Shown here piece after piece: positions 16,105 through 23,219 of a stretch of 32,415 bases of DNA. Both the position numbers and the translations under genes were made by a program. How positions within the stretch are numbered: the first letter of the stretch is position 1; each line of letters opens with the position of its first letter. The stretch is taken from positions 1 through 32,415 of the forward strand of contig NZ_JADYUH010000029.1 in assembly GCF_021531665.1 (NCBI RefSeq). The letters are read 5' to 3'. Below the pieces are notes generated by a model. The model saw only the letters and a program-made list of their open reading frames with translations. It searched no databases and had not been told where the DNA came from. This DNA comes from Prevotellamassilia timonensis (GTDB lineage Bacteria > Bacteroidota > Bacteroidia > Bacteroidales > Bacteroidaceae).

Positions 16105-16146
16105 GAAGGCTGACACTTCTCAAACTCTTGAGAGGCGTCAGCCTTC
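16105..16146. repeat. 18-bp hairpin
   Basis: GAAGGCTGAC (16105-16114) pairs with GTCAGCCTTC (16137-16146). After one mismatch CTTCTCAA pairs with TTGAGAGG around the loop ACTC. It has no T tract of its own and leads straight into the 28-bp tandem array. It could be a second terminator element or the end of a small mobile repeat. Confidence 0.7.
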
Positions 16147-16148
16147 GT

Positions 16149-16253
16149 CAAATCCGCTCGACGCGGAGATTTTTTTCAAATCTGCTCAACGCGGAGATTT
16201 TTTTCAAATCTGCTCAACGCGGAGATTTTTTTCAAATCTGCTCAACGCGGAGA
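16149..16253 (+). repeat. 28-bp tandem repeat, 3.75 units
   Basis: Units start at 16149, 16177, 16205 and 16233, exactly 28 bases apart. Each reads CAAATCTGCTCAACGCGGAG followed by A and a T7 run; the last is cut after GGAGA. Unit 1 differs as CCGCTCGACGCGG. Each unit contains a small stem (CCGC or CTGC with GCGG) followed by seven T, so the array resembles a row of weak terminators. The gap 16010-16363 contains no gene. There are no spacers, so this is not CRISPR. Confidence 0.95.
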
Positions 16254-16254
16254 A

Positions 16255-16267
16255 TTATTGCTGTCCG
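16255..16267 (+). repeat. TTATTGCTGTCCG word, copy 1
   Basis: This 13-base word recurs exactly at 32251-32263. Here it is flanked by GAATTA and TAATTC, a short inverted pair. It begins immediately after the 28-bp array and is followed by CCGG and GTGTCAC repeats (16266-16306). Confidence 0.5.
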
Positions 16268-16363
16268 GTAATTCCGGTGACAGTGTCACGGCGGTGTCAC
16301 GGGCACGTTAAATGACTTCAAAGATATGCCCCGGACACAATGGAGATTTTCCACTTTTTGCTT

Positions 16364-16834
16364 TCACTTCCACTGCGAGAAGGGGAAGGCGCGGAGCGAG
16401 GAGTTATAGTATTTTCGGTCTCCGGTCACCTCTTCTCCGAGGAAGTCCGGTCGTTCGAAGGCTTCGTCTTCCGAGCCCAGTTCCACTTCGGCAACGACCA
16501 GTCCGGCGTTCTCGCCGAGGAACTCGTCCACTTCAAAGACGTGTTTCCCGAAGCGCACGAGCCATCGCACCTTTTCCACGATGCCCGGCTCGCAGAGGGA
16601 GAGCAGGGAAAGCCCTTCATCGCGTGTGATTTCTTTCTCGAACTCGTAGCGTGAGAGACCTCCGTTGCGCGATGGTCCTTTGATGGTGAGAAATGCCGCG
16701 TCGTCTCGCATCCTCACTCTCACCGTTCTGCCGCGTCCGCTGCAGATGTAGCCTTGGATGATGTGGCTTTTGGCGTGTGCCAGGGACTTGTAGTCTCCTT
16801 TCACCAGGAATTTTCTTTCGATTTCTAATGCCAT
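16364..16834 (-). CDS. CYTH domain protein (triphosphate tunnel metalloenzyme family)
   Basis: The 156-residue protein begins MALEIERKFLV, where EIERK is the signature ExExK metal/triphosphate motif of the CYTH fold. The following charged strands TVRVRMRDDAAFLTIKG, YEFEKEI, VRWLVRFGKHVFEVDEF and LVVAEVELG are alternating Arg/Lys and Glu positions of the tunnel. Family members hydrolyse inorganic tripolyphosphate or thiamine triphosphate, or make cAMP; the short bacterial form is most often a tripolyphosphatase, but the substrate is not determined here. I start at the ATG at 16834; the extension to 16873 adds 13 residues before the conserved N terminus. It follows prfB and a small membrane protein on the same strand. 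Confidence 0.9.
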   Translation of the reverse strand: MALEIERKFLVKGDYKSLAHAKSHIIQGYICSGRGRTVRVRMRDDAAFLTIKGPSRNGGLSRYEFEKEITRDEGLSLLSLCEPGIVEKVRWLVRFGKHVFEVDEFLGENAGLVVAEVELGSEDEAFERPDFLGEEVTGDRKYYNSSLRAFPFSQWK

Positions 16835-16956
16835 GGGAGGGAAGCGCCGGGGCGCTTTTAAGTTTCTCTCCATTCACTCTCATCAAAGGACCCTTTTTGG
16901 AACCATTCGTGAGAATGAATGGAGAGACTGATTCTGATAAATGCGGAGCGGTGGGT

Positions 16957-17100
16957 TTATTGCAGGAGATAGTAGCCGATGAGTGCCAGAATCATCAGCA
17001 GGATGAGTGCGATGAAGATTCCGTTGACGACTCGGTTTGCTTGTCTTGCCTGACGTGCTTCGCGCGCCTTTTTCTTTGCTTGGTGTTTCAGTTTGTTCAT
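16957..17100 (-). CDS. Small single-span membrane protein, 47 residues
   Basis: Reading the minus strand from the ATG at 17100 gives 47 residues and a TAA stop at 16957. The first 24 residues are strongly basic and helical (KKKAREARQARQ). Residues about 25-45 form one hydrophobic span (GIFIALILLMILALIGYYLL). The pattern suggests an inner-membrane protein with a positively charged cytosolic N terminus. It lies 97 bases after prfB and 122 bases before the CYTH gene on the same strand, so co-transcription is plausible. I do not recognise the family. The clean basic-plus-hydrophobic layout argues against a chance frame, but conservation is untested. Confidence 0.65.
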   Translation of the reverse strand: MNKLKHQAKKKAREARQARQANRVVNGIFIALILLMILALIGYYLLQ

Positions 17101-17120
17101 GGTATGTTGTATTTTGAGGT

Positions 17121-17175
17121 TATGCTGCTATATATATAAATAGGTGTGTCGGCTGCGGGTATGCTGCTATATATA
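17121..17175 (-). repeat. Duplicated TATGCTGCTATATATA
   Basis: The 16-base word TATGCTGCTATATATA occurs at 17121-17136 and 17160-17175. It lies between prfB and the 47-residue protein gene. On the minus strand the upstream copy is preceded by CTCCTT, a leader motif also seen before the pseudouridine synthase gene and, as TTCCTT, before kbl. It may mark a duplicated promoter or leader for the small gene. Confidence 0.6.
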
Positions 17176-17196
17176 AAGGAGTATGGGGCAGCGTTT

Positions 17197-18315
17197 TCAC
17201 TCCGGTTCGTTTTCAGAGAACTCCATGAGATAGGCTTTGATGAAACCATCGAGTTTTCCGTCCATGACGCCGTTGACGTCGCTCGTTTGGAATCCTGTGC
17301 GGTGGTCTTTCACGCGGCGGTCATCAAAGACGTAACTTCTGATTTGGCTTCCCCATTCGATTTTTTTCTTTCCCGCTTCAATTTTCGCCTGTGCTGCTTT
17401 TCTTTTTTGGAGGGCTCGGTCATAAAGTTGTGAGCGGAGGAGTCGCATGGCGTTCTCTCGGTTTTCGAGTTGCTTTCTGCTCTCCGTGTTTTCGATGAGG
17501 ATTTCTTCTTCTTCGCCGGTGTCCGGGTCTTTGTATTGATAGCGCAGACGCACACCGGTTTCCACCTTGTTCACGTTCTGTCCGCCGGCACCTCCGGAGC
17601 GGAAGAGGTCCCAGGAGATTTTGGAGGGATCGACATAGACTTCAATCGTGTCGTCCACCAGCGGTGTGACGAAGACGGAGGCGAAGGAAGTCATGCGCTT
17701 GCCTTGTGCGTTGTAGGGGGAGACGCGCACCAGACGGTGCACTCCGTTCTCGCTTTTGAGGTAGCCGTAGGCGTCGTCGCCTTCGATTTCCATCGTGACG
17801 GTTTTGATGCCCGCTTCGTCTCCGTCTTGGAGGTGGGAAATGGTGCATTTGTAGTTGTGGGCTTCGGCATAGCGCATGTACATTCTCATCAGCATCTGTG
17901 CCCAGTCCTGACTCTCCGTTCCTCCGGCGCCGGAGTTGATTTTGAGAACGCAGTCCATGGAGTCCTCCTCTTGTCGGAGCATGTTTCTCATCTCCAGTTC
18001 TTCGAGAGCCTCGATGGTTTTGGCGTAGGCTTCATCGACTTCCTCTTCGGTGACCATTTCTTCTTTGTAGAAGTCAAAAGCCAGCGCCAGTTCATCGACG
18101 AGCACTTTCACTTGCTTGTAGCCTTCAATCCATTTTTCAAGGCTTTTCACCTTTTTCATTTGCTCCTCTGCTCGTTTGGCGTCTTCCCAAAAGTCCGGCG
18201 CTTGTGTTCGGAGCTGTTCCTCTTGGAACTGCATGGTTTTGGCTTCGATGTCAAGATATTTGTAGAGTGCTTCGGCACGTGATTGTGCGTCTTTCAGTTG
18301 GTCTGAAGTAATCAT
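17197..18315 (-). CDS. prfB: Peptide chain release factor 2
   Basis: RF2 ends translation at UGA and UAA codons. The 372-residue protein has a helical N-terminal domain, the domain-2 stretch HRLVRVSPYNAQGKRMTSF (194-212) and the peptidyl-tRNA hydrolysis motif GGQ at 244-246 in SGGAGGQNVNKVETGVRL. The stop-recognition tripeptide is SPY (199-201) where SPF is usual. I use the ATG at 18315; an in-frame TTG at 18333 is less likely. Most bacterial prfB genes need a programmed +1 shift at CTTTGAC near codon 25. Here codons 21-22 read CTTGAC (18250-18255) in one uninterrupted frame, so the autoregulatory frameshift is absent. Dispersed element D lies just upstream. Confidence 0.96.
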   Translation of the reverse strand: MITSDQLKDAQSRAEALYKYLDIEAKTMQFQEEQLRTQAPDFWEDAKRAEEQMKKVKSLEKWIEGYKQVKVLVDELALAFDFYKEEMVTEEEVDEAYAKTIEALEELEMRNMLRQEEDSMDCVLKINSGAGGTESQDWAQMLMRMYMRYAEAHNYKCTISHLQDGDEAGIKTVTMEIEGDDAYGYLKSENGVHRLVRVSPYNAQGKRMTSFASVFVTPLVDDTIEVYVDPSKISWDLFRSGGAGGQNVNKVETGVRLRYQYKDPDTGEEEEILIENTESRKQLENRENAMRLLRSQLYDRALQKRKAAQAKIEAGKKKIEWGSQIRSYVFDDRRVKDHRTGFQTSDVNGVMDGKLDGFIKAYLMEFSENEPE

Positions 18316-18339
18316 TGGGATATTATTTGTCAAATGTCA

Positions 18340-18413
18340 GGGGTGTTCTGTAAATCGTGAGTTAAGGAGTGTTCCAAAGAAAGTGCTTATGTTTTCAACC
18401 TAATTCATCGGAC
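18340..18413 (-). repeat. Dispersed intergenic element, copy D
   Basis: In minus orientation this copy contains GTCC, GATGAATTAGGTTGAAAAC, ACTTTCTTTGGAACACTCCT, TAACTCACGATTTACAGAAC and ACCCC. It fills the space between the acyl-CoA synthetase stop (18420) and the prfB ATG (18315), in prfB sense. Flanking AGGGGGTGT at the start and ACACCCCT at the end are inverted, giving this copy a possible terminal stem. It shares ATGAATTAG with copy A and GGTTG.AAAC with copy B. Confidence 0.6.
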
Positions 18414-18419
18414 ACCCCC

Positions 18420-20258
18420 TCAAGCATGGGCTGCCGCTTCGGCATCCGCATAGATTTTGTCGATTTGGTCAGCGTAGTGCGCATAGACCACGCGTCGGCG
18501 CACCTTGAGTGTGTTGGTGAGTTCTTCGTTCTCCATGGTGAAGGGTTCGGGCAGGAGGATGAAGCGTTTGATTTTTTCGTAGTGCGCCAGGTCCTGTTGC
18601 AGGGTTTCGATGCGTTCGGTGAAGAACTCCATGATTTTCTCGTGTTTGCAGAGTTCGGAGCGTGAGGCGAAGGCGATGCCGTGGTCGTGGGCATATTTTT
18701 CCAGGAGCACGTAGTTCGGGACGATGAGTGCGCTGACAAATTTGCGCTCGTCGGCGACGATGACCGCTTGATCAAAGTATTTGTCCAGGACGAGTTTCGA
18801 TTCAATCATCTGCGGTGCGATGTACTTTCCGTTGGACGTTTTGAAGAGATCTTTGATTCTTTCGCGGAGGAAGAGTTCTCCGTTCTTCATGTAGCCCGCG
18901 TCGCCGGTGTGGAACCATCCTTCCTCGTCGATTGCCTCTTTGGTGGCTGAGGCTTTTCGATAGTAGCCCGGTGTGATGGTTTTTCCTCTCAGGAGAATCT
19001 CACCGTTGTCTGCGATTTTGATTTCGATTCCGTCAATCAGTCTTCCGACGGAGCCCATGGTGATGGGTTTGTCGCAGTGGTCGCAGGAAACGGTGGCGAG
19101 GCTTTCGGTGAGTCCGTAGCCGACCACCATGTTCAGTCCGGCGGCGTGCACGAAGCGTTCCACTTCGGGTGAGACGGCGGCGCCGGCGGTGGGGAAGATG
19201 TTGGCGCGTTCCAATCCCAGTGTTTTGCGCAGCGTTTTGATGATGGTTTTGTCGTAGAGTTGATATTGCAGCGTGAGCCCCATGGGCGCGGGTTTCCCTT
19301 TGGCTTTGTATTGTGTCCAATATCTTCCTCCCACTTCCAGTGCCTCGCTGATGAGTTTTCTCTCGAGGAAAGAGCCTTTCTCCATTTTCTCCATCACAGC
19401 CTGATAGACCTTTTCCCAAAAGCGCGGCACGGAGGACATGCAGGTCGGGTGAACCTCCTGCAAGGACTTCAAGACGTCGGTGGGGCGCAGGTTGATGCAC
19501 TGTCGTGCGCCCTCGGTGAGTCCGAGATAGCACCAGGCACGCTCGAAGATGTGGGTGTAGGGCAGGAAGTTGAGGAACACGTCTTTGTCGGAGAGCGGCA
19601 GCACGGCGTCGTTGACGCGGAAGCCTTCGCGATATTGGTCGTAGGTCAGCATGACGCCCTTGCTCTGTCCCGTCGTTCCGCTGGTGTAGAGGATGTTGCA
19701 GAGGTCGCGGTAGTTTGCATCAGCCTGTCTGTGCTCATATTCCGCCTCTAAAGCCTTGCGGTCTCCCTGAAGATGTTCTTGGAGGAAGTCGGAGAGATAG
19801 ACCGAAAGGTGGTCTTTGGGGTTCTTCTTCACTTTCGGGTCGAAAATGATGATGCGCTCCAGAGACCGGGTGACGGAGATGATGCTGAACGCCGTGTCAT
19901 ATTGCTGTTGCTCTCCGACGAAGAGGAAGCGGATGTCCGCGTCGTTCAGCATGTAGGTCACCTGTGCGCCGCTGCTGGTGGCATAGAAGGGGATGGTGAC
20001 CACTCTGATGCCGTAGGCTCCGAAATCGACGAAGTGTGTTTCCGGTTTGTTTTGGGAGAAGACAGCAATGTTCTCCTGCACCTTCACCCCGGCGTGGAGC
20101 AGGGCGAGCGAGACGTCTTTCACTTTCTTGGCAAAGGTGTTCCAAGAGATGTCCACCCATTTGTCAAGGTCATAGTCACGGTAACTCAGTGCCGCTCTGT
20201 CTCCATATTTCTTTGCCTGTGCGGCAATCAGTTTGGAGAGGTGACATTTGGTTTGCAT
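18420..20258 (-). CDS. Long-chain fatty-acid-CoA ligase (AMP-binding)
   Basis: The 612-residue protein activates a fatty acid with ATP and CoA through an acyl-adenylate. The adenylation P-loop YTSGTTGQSKG is at 191-201, followed by FLPYTHIFER typical of long-chain ligases, the A5 motif GYGLTES, and GWFHTGDAGY with LFKTSNGKYIAPQMIES carrying the hinge and C-lobe region. Eukaryote-like ACSL/FadD15-type features suggest a long-chain substrate. There is no signal peptide; it is probably peripheral at the inner membrane. I use the ATG at 20258, since the 49-residue extension to 20405 is low in family character and overlaps the promoter. Element D lies between it and prfB. Confidence 0.93.
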   Translation of the reverse strand: MQTKCHLSKLIAAQAKKYGDRAALSYRDYDLDKWVDISWNTFAKKVKDVSLALLHAGVKVQENIAVFSQNKPETHFVDFGAYGIRVVTIPFYATSSGAQVTYMLNDADIRFLFVGEQQQYDTAFSIISVTRSLERIIIFDPKVKKNPKDHLSVYLSDFLQEHLQGDRKALEAEYEHRQADANYRDLCNILYTSGTTGQSKGVMLTYDQYREGFRVNDAVLPLSDKDVFLNFLPYTHIFERAWCYLGLTEGARQCINLRPTDVLKSLQEVHPTCMSSVPRFWEKVYQAVMEKMEKGSFLERKLISEALEVGGRYWTQYKAKGKPAPMGLTLQYQLYDKTIIKTLRKTLGLERANIFPTAGAAVSPEVERFVHAAGLNMVVGYGLTESLATVSCDHCDKPITMGSVGRLIDGIEIKIADNGEILLRGKTITPGYYRKASATKEAIDEEGWFHTGDAGYMKNGELFLRERIKDLFKTSNGKYIAPQMIESKLVLDKYFDQAVIVADERKFVSALIVPNYVLLEKYAHDHGIAFASRSELCKHEKIMEFFTERIETLQQDLAHYEKIKRFILLPEPFTMENEELTNTLKVRRRVVYAHYADQIDKIYADAEAAAHA

Positions 20259-20402
20259 AGCGTTCCGGTTTTGGAAGTCAGAGAGTTTGAGAGTCTCCCG
20301 TTGGTTTGACTTCACGGTTTGACTGATGAGCAAACGCACCGCCGGATGTGGCGTTTTCAACGAACTTCCACGTTCCAACGGGGTTGCAATCACTAACAAA
20401 TG

Positions 20403-20410
20403 CAAAGTTA
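20403..20410 (-). promoter_or_regulatory. -7 box TAACTTTG before acyl-CoA ligase gene
   Basis: TAACTTTG on the minus strand is an exact TAnnTTTG match followed by CATTTG. It lies 145 bases upstream of the ATG at 20258, which supports the shorter start. No clear -33 element is seen. Confidence 0.55.
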
Positions 20411-20481
20411 CTCGTTTTTTTGGAATCCGCCATTTCTAAAGCGCGTTTTGTGCCGCTGAAGCCTCGGCTCTATTCATTTAA

Positions 20482-20555
20482 GGGGGAACTTATAAATTAT
20501 GGAATAAGGAGCATTCAAGAGAAAGTAGTTGCGTTTTCAATCTGATATCTTAGAC
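20482..20555 (-). repeat. Dispersed intergenic element, copy C
   Basis: In minus orientation this copy contains GTC, ATTGAAAACGC, ACTTTCTCTTGAATGCTCC, TTATTCCATAATTTATAAG and a CCCCC end. It lies upstream of the probable acyl-CoA ligase promoter and is not part of a gene. ATTCCATAAT is identical in copy B, and TTGAAAAC is identical in copy D. Confidence 0.6.
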
Positions 20556-20621
20556 CAACTTGTGGTTTTGCGCGCCGTGACAACGATTTTTCCTTTGGCT
20601 TTGTCACTTTTTCATTAGATT

Positions 20622-20762
20622 CCGTCACTCTTTCCTTAGGTTCCGTCACTCCTGCGTGCGCATCTCGTCACTTACCGCGGCACGGCGGTAAACATGCCGC
20701 GGCACGGCGGTAAGTGACAAATCGGCGCGCAGAAGTGACGGAGCGGTGGGAAAGAGTGACGG
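20622..20762. repeat. 141-bp interrupted palindrome rich in GTCACT
   Basis: CCGTCACTCTTTCC (20622-20635) is complementary to GGAAAGAGTGACGG (20749-20762). Nested inside, CCGTCACT plus TGCGTGCGC (20643-20661) faces GCGCGCAG plus AGTGACGG (about 20726-20741), and GTCACTTACCGC (20667-20678) faces GCGGTAAGTGAC (20707-20718). The centre holds two direct copies of CCGCGGCACGGCGGTAA. GTCACT or its complement appears about seven times from 20603. The gap 20259-21123 has no credible gene; this palindrome, element C and two promoters are its visible content. Confidence 0.9.
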
Positions 20763-21001
20763 AGCGGCGTCCGCGAACGATGTCTTGGACAATGTTCCGA
20801 GTGGTATTCCTGTACAGTAAGATGTGATGTCCCATCAGCAAACTTTGAGCGGGCAGCCATAATTTTTAGCAAGCACAAGGGGTTGGCTCAGGTTTCTGTT
20901 TCTCATGAAAAGCGGCTTCACCGACCCTCTTTTTGACTCTCTTTTGACGCTTCAAACAGCGGAATGGTTCATGAAAGCGCGCAGGAATGCCGGAAAACCT
21001 T

Positions 21002-21009
21002 TACTTTTG
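21002..21009 (+). promoter_or_regulatory. -7 box TACTTTTG before argE-like gene
   Basis: TACTTTTG followed by CAGG is an exact TAnnTTTG match on the plus strand, 115 bases before the TTG start at 21124. The -33 region is not recognisable. Confidence 0.5.
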
Positions 21010-21123
21010 CAGGAGTTGAAGTGGCAAATACATAACTGAAAGTCATTGTTTGTGTTTGCCTCTTCTCTTCAACCGTGTGACAGACGAACCTCAACTTGAA
21101 TCCTTTCCCCTCACACTACCATT

Positions 21124-22185
21124 TTGAAATCTATCCACTTTGACCTTCTTGCTCGCGATGCCGTTTCTTTGCTTGCAGAACTCATTCGGCGTCCTTCGCT
21201 CAGTCGCGAAGAAAACGACTGTGCCGATTTTTTGGAAAACTATTTGAAAGAGAAAGGTGCGTCGCCCAAGCGCATCGGTAACAACGTGTGGTGCGAACAG
21301 CCCGGCTTCTCTCCCGACAAAGGAACCGTCCTGCTCAACGCCCACATTGACACCGTGAAACCCGTGGCGGGCTGGCAGCGCGACCCTTTCACCCCGACGC
21401 AGGAAGGCGACCGACTCTTCGGACTCGGCAGCAACGACTGCGGCGGCGGACTCGTCAGTCTTCTCCACGTCTTCCTCGCCCTGCGCGGTGAAGACCTGCC
21501 GTGGAATCTCATTTTCCTTGCCTCCGCCGAAGAGGAAGTGTCCGGCAAGAATGGCATCGAGAAAGCCCTGCCCTGCCTGCCGAAGGTGGATGTCGCCATC
21601 GTCGGCGAGCCCACCGAGATGCAGCCCGCCGTGGCAGAGAAAGGACTGATGGTCTTGGACTGCACCGCCCACGGCAAAGCGGGACATGCTGCCCGCAATG
21701 AAGGCGTCAATGCCATCTACGAAGCACTGCCCGACATACACTGGTTCCGTACCCACCTCTTCCCCCGTCAGACCGACCTGCTCGGACCGGTGAAGATGAG
21801 TGTCACCCAGATTCAAGCGGGCACGCAACACAACGTCGTGCCCGATGCCTGCCGCTTCGTGGTGGATGTGCGCTCCAATGAGTGCTATTCCAACCAGGAA
21901 CTGCTTGAACTCATCCGACGGGAGGTGCGCTGCGACGTTGAACCGCGCTCCACCCGCCTCAGTTCCTCCCGCATCGAACTGACTCATCCCTTGGTGCAGC
22001 GCGCCGTGGCTCTCGGCGGCACTCCCTTCGGCTCTCCCACGCTGAGCGATCAGGCGCTGATGTCCTTTCCCTCCTTTAAATATGGTCCCGGCTCCTCCTC
22101 CCGCTCCCACACCGCCGACGAATACGTCCTTCTCTCCGAAATCTGCGATGCCGTGGAGAAATATTGCAAACTGTTCATGCCATGA
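21124..22185 (+). CDS. argE: M20-family deacylase, acetylornithine deacetylase-like
   Basis: The 353-residue M20 zinc hydrolase has metal ligands H74 and D76 in NAHIDTV, D105 in GSNDCGGG, E136/E137 in SAEEEVSG, E162 in VGEPTEM and a late His in RSHTADEY. This is the order expected for ArgE/DapE enzymes. ArgE removes the acyl group from N-acetyl- or, in Bacteroides, N-succinyl-ornithine or citrulline in arginine synthesis; which acyl group is used here cannot be told. DapE is the alternative. No ATG fits: an in-frame stop lies at 21097-21099 and translation seems to start at TTG 21124, directly before the conserved N terminus. The stop overlaps the start of the following acyltransferase gene. 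Confidence 0.88.
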   Translation: MKSIHFDLLARDAVSLLAELIRRPSLSREENDCADFLENYLKEKGASPKRIGNNVWCEQPGFSPDKGTVLLNAHIDTVKPVAGWQRDPFTPTQEGDRLFGLGSNDCGGGLVSLLHVFLALRGEDLPWNLIFLASAEEEVSGKNGIEKALPCLPKVDVAIVGEPTEMQPAVAEKGLMVLDCTAHGKAGHAARNEGVNAIYEALPDIHWFRTHLFPRQTDLLGPVKMSVTQIQAGTQHNVVPDACRFVVDVRSNECYSNQELLELIRREVRCDVEPRSTRLSSSRIELTHPLVQRAVALGGTPFGSPTLSDQALMSFPSFKYGPGSSSRSHTADEYVLLSEICDAVEKYCKLFMP

Positions 22186-23219
22186 AACCAGCCACTCCAA
22201 GACTTCCGCAGTTTGAAGCACTGCGCCTGCTCGCCATGTTTTTCATCGTGGCGTTGCACACCTCCACCCACGGGATGGACTTGTTTAATCACCCGCCCGT
22301 CTTTCATCTGAGTGACGGAGTGGAGTGTGCGAATTATTTTCTCCTGCAAGCATGGGTGAACATCTGTTCCGTCGGTGTGAACGTCTATGTGCTCATCACA
22401 GGCTACTTTCTCATTCGTTCCAGTCGTTTTCAATGGGAGAAGATGGGAAAAGTTTGGCTCCAAACCTTCCTTTTCTCGGTTGCTATCCCTGCCTGTCTCA
22501 TTCTGACTGACGCGGTGGGCACAGAGGAGTGGAAGATGGGCTATTTGCTGCCGCTTTGGAGTGATGTCTATTGGTTTGTCACGCGATATGTCGCCCTCCT
22601 TGCCCTCGCTCCATTCCTAAGCCGTCTGGCTGCACAACTCACTCGCCGCGACTATCTCATCCTTTTGGCAGTGTTGGCGGTGCTGAATTTCAAATTCTTC
22701 GGTGTTCCCTACGGCGAGATATTCAGTGGAAACAAATCACTGTTTTGGTTCATCTCGCTCTTTTTCTTCGGAGGCTATCTGCGGCAACATGCTCCGGCTC
22801 CGCATCGATATGTCGGTTGGGCGTTTCTGGGCTACTGCATCTTGCTGACCCTTTGCCTCGCTCTGTTTCAATGGCGCGGTGGAAAGGAGGAAGTGCAACT
22901 CATGACGGGAGCCTACAATGGTTTCCATTTTTTCAGTGCCGTGATGTTGTTCCGTTGGGCACAGCGCTGGAATCTGCGCGACGGTTTTTGGAGTCGCACG
23001 ATTTGTCGTTTGTCGCCCTTTGCATTCGGCGTCTATCTTCTTCACGACCATCCGCTTGTCAGACAACTTCTTTGGCATTGTGTCTTAGATCTTCCTGCCA
23101 GCCTCGGAAGCGCATGGCTTCTCCCCCTCTGTCTGGCATCCACCCTCTCCATCTTCATTGTCTCTCTGTTCCTTTCCTCATTCGTGAGGGTAGATGTCTG
23201 CCGGAAGAGGCGATCTTGA
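22182..23219 (+). CDS. Acyltransferase 3 family membrane protein
   Basis: The 345-residue protein has about ten membrane spans and the N-terminal signature FEALRLLAMFFIVALHTSTH, with R and H at the positions expected for the acyltransferase-3 fold. It likely O-acetylates or acylates a cell-surface glycan; the acceptor is unknown. The ATG at 22182 overlaps the argE-like stop as ATGA, so the two genes are probably translated in a coupled way. The coupling may be organisational rather than a shared pathway. The last 14 codons overlap a truncated RhuM-like frame on the other strand, and the basic C-terminal tail may have been altered by that junction. Confidence 0.87.
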   Translation: MKPATPRLPQFEALRLLAMFFIVALHTSTHGMDLFNHPPVFHLSDGVECANYFLLQAWVNICSVGVNVYVLITGYFLIRSSRFQWEKMGKVWLQTFLFSVAIPACLILTDAVGTEEWKMGYLLPLWSDVYWFVTRYVALLALAPFLSRLAAQLTRRDYLILLAVLAVLNFKFFGVPYGEIFSGNKSLFWFISLFFFGGYLRQHAPAPHRYVGWAFLGYCILLTLCLALFQWRGGKEEVQLMTGAYNGFHFFSAVMLFRWAQRWNLRDGFWSRTICRLSPFAFGVYLLHDHPLVRQLLWHCVLDLPASLGSAWLLPLCLASTLSIFIVSLFLSSFVRVDVCRKRRS

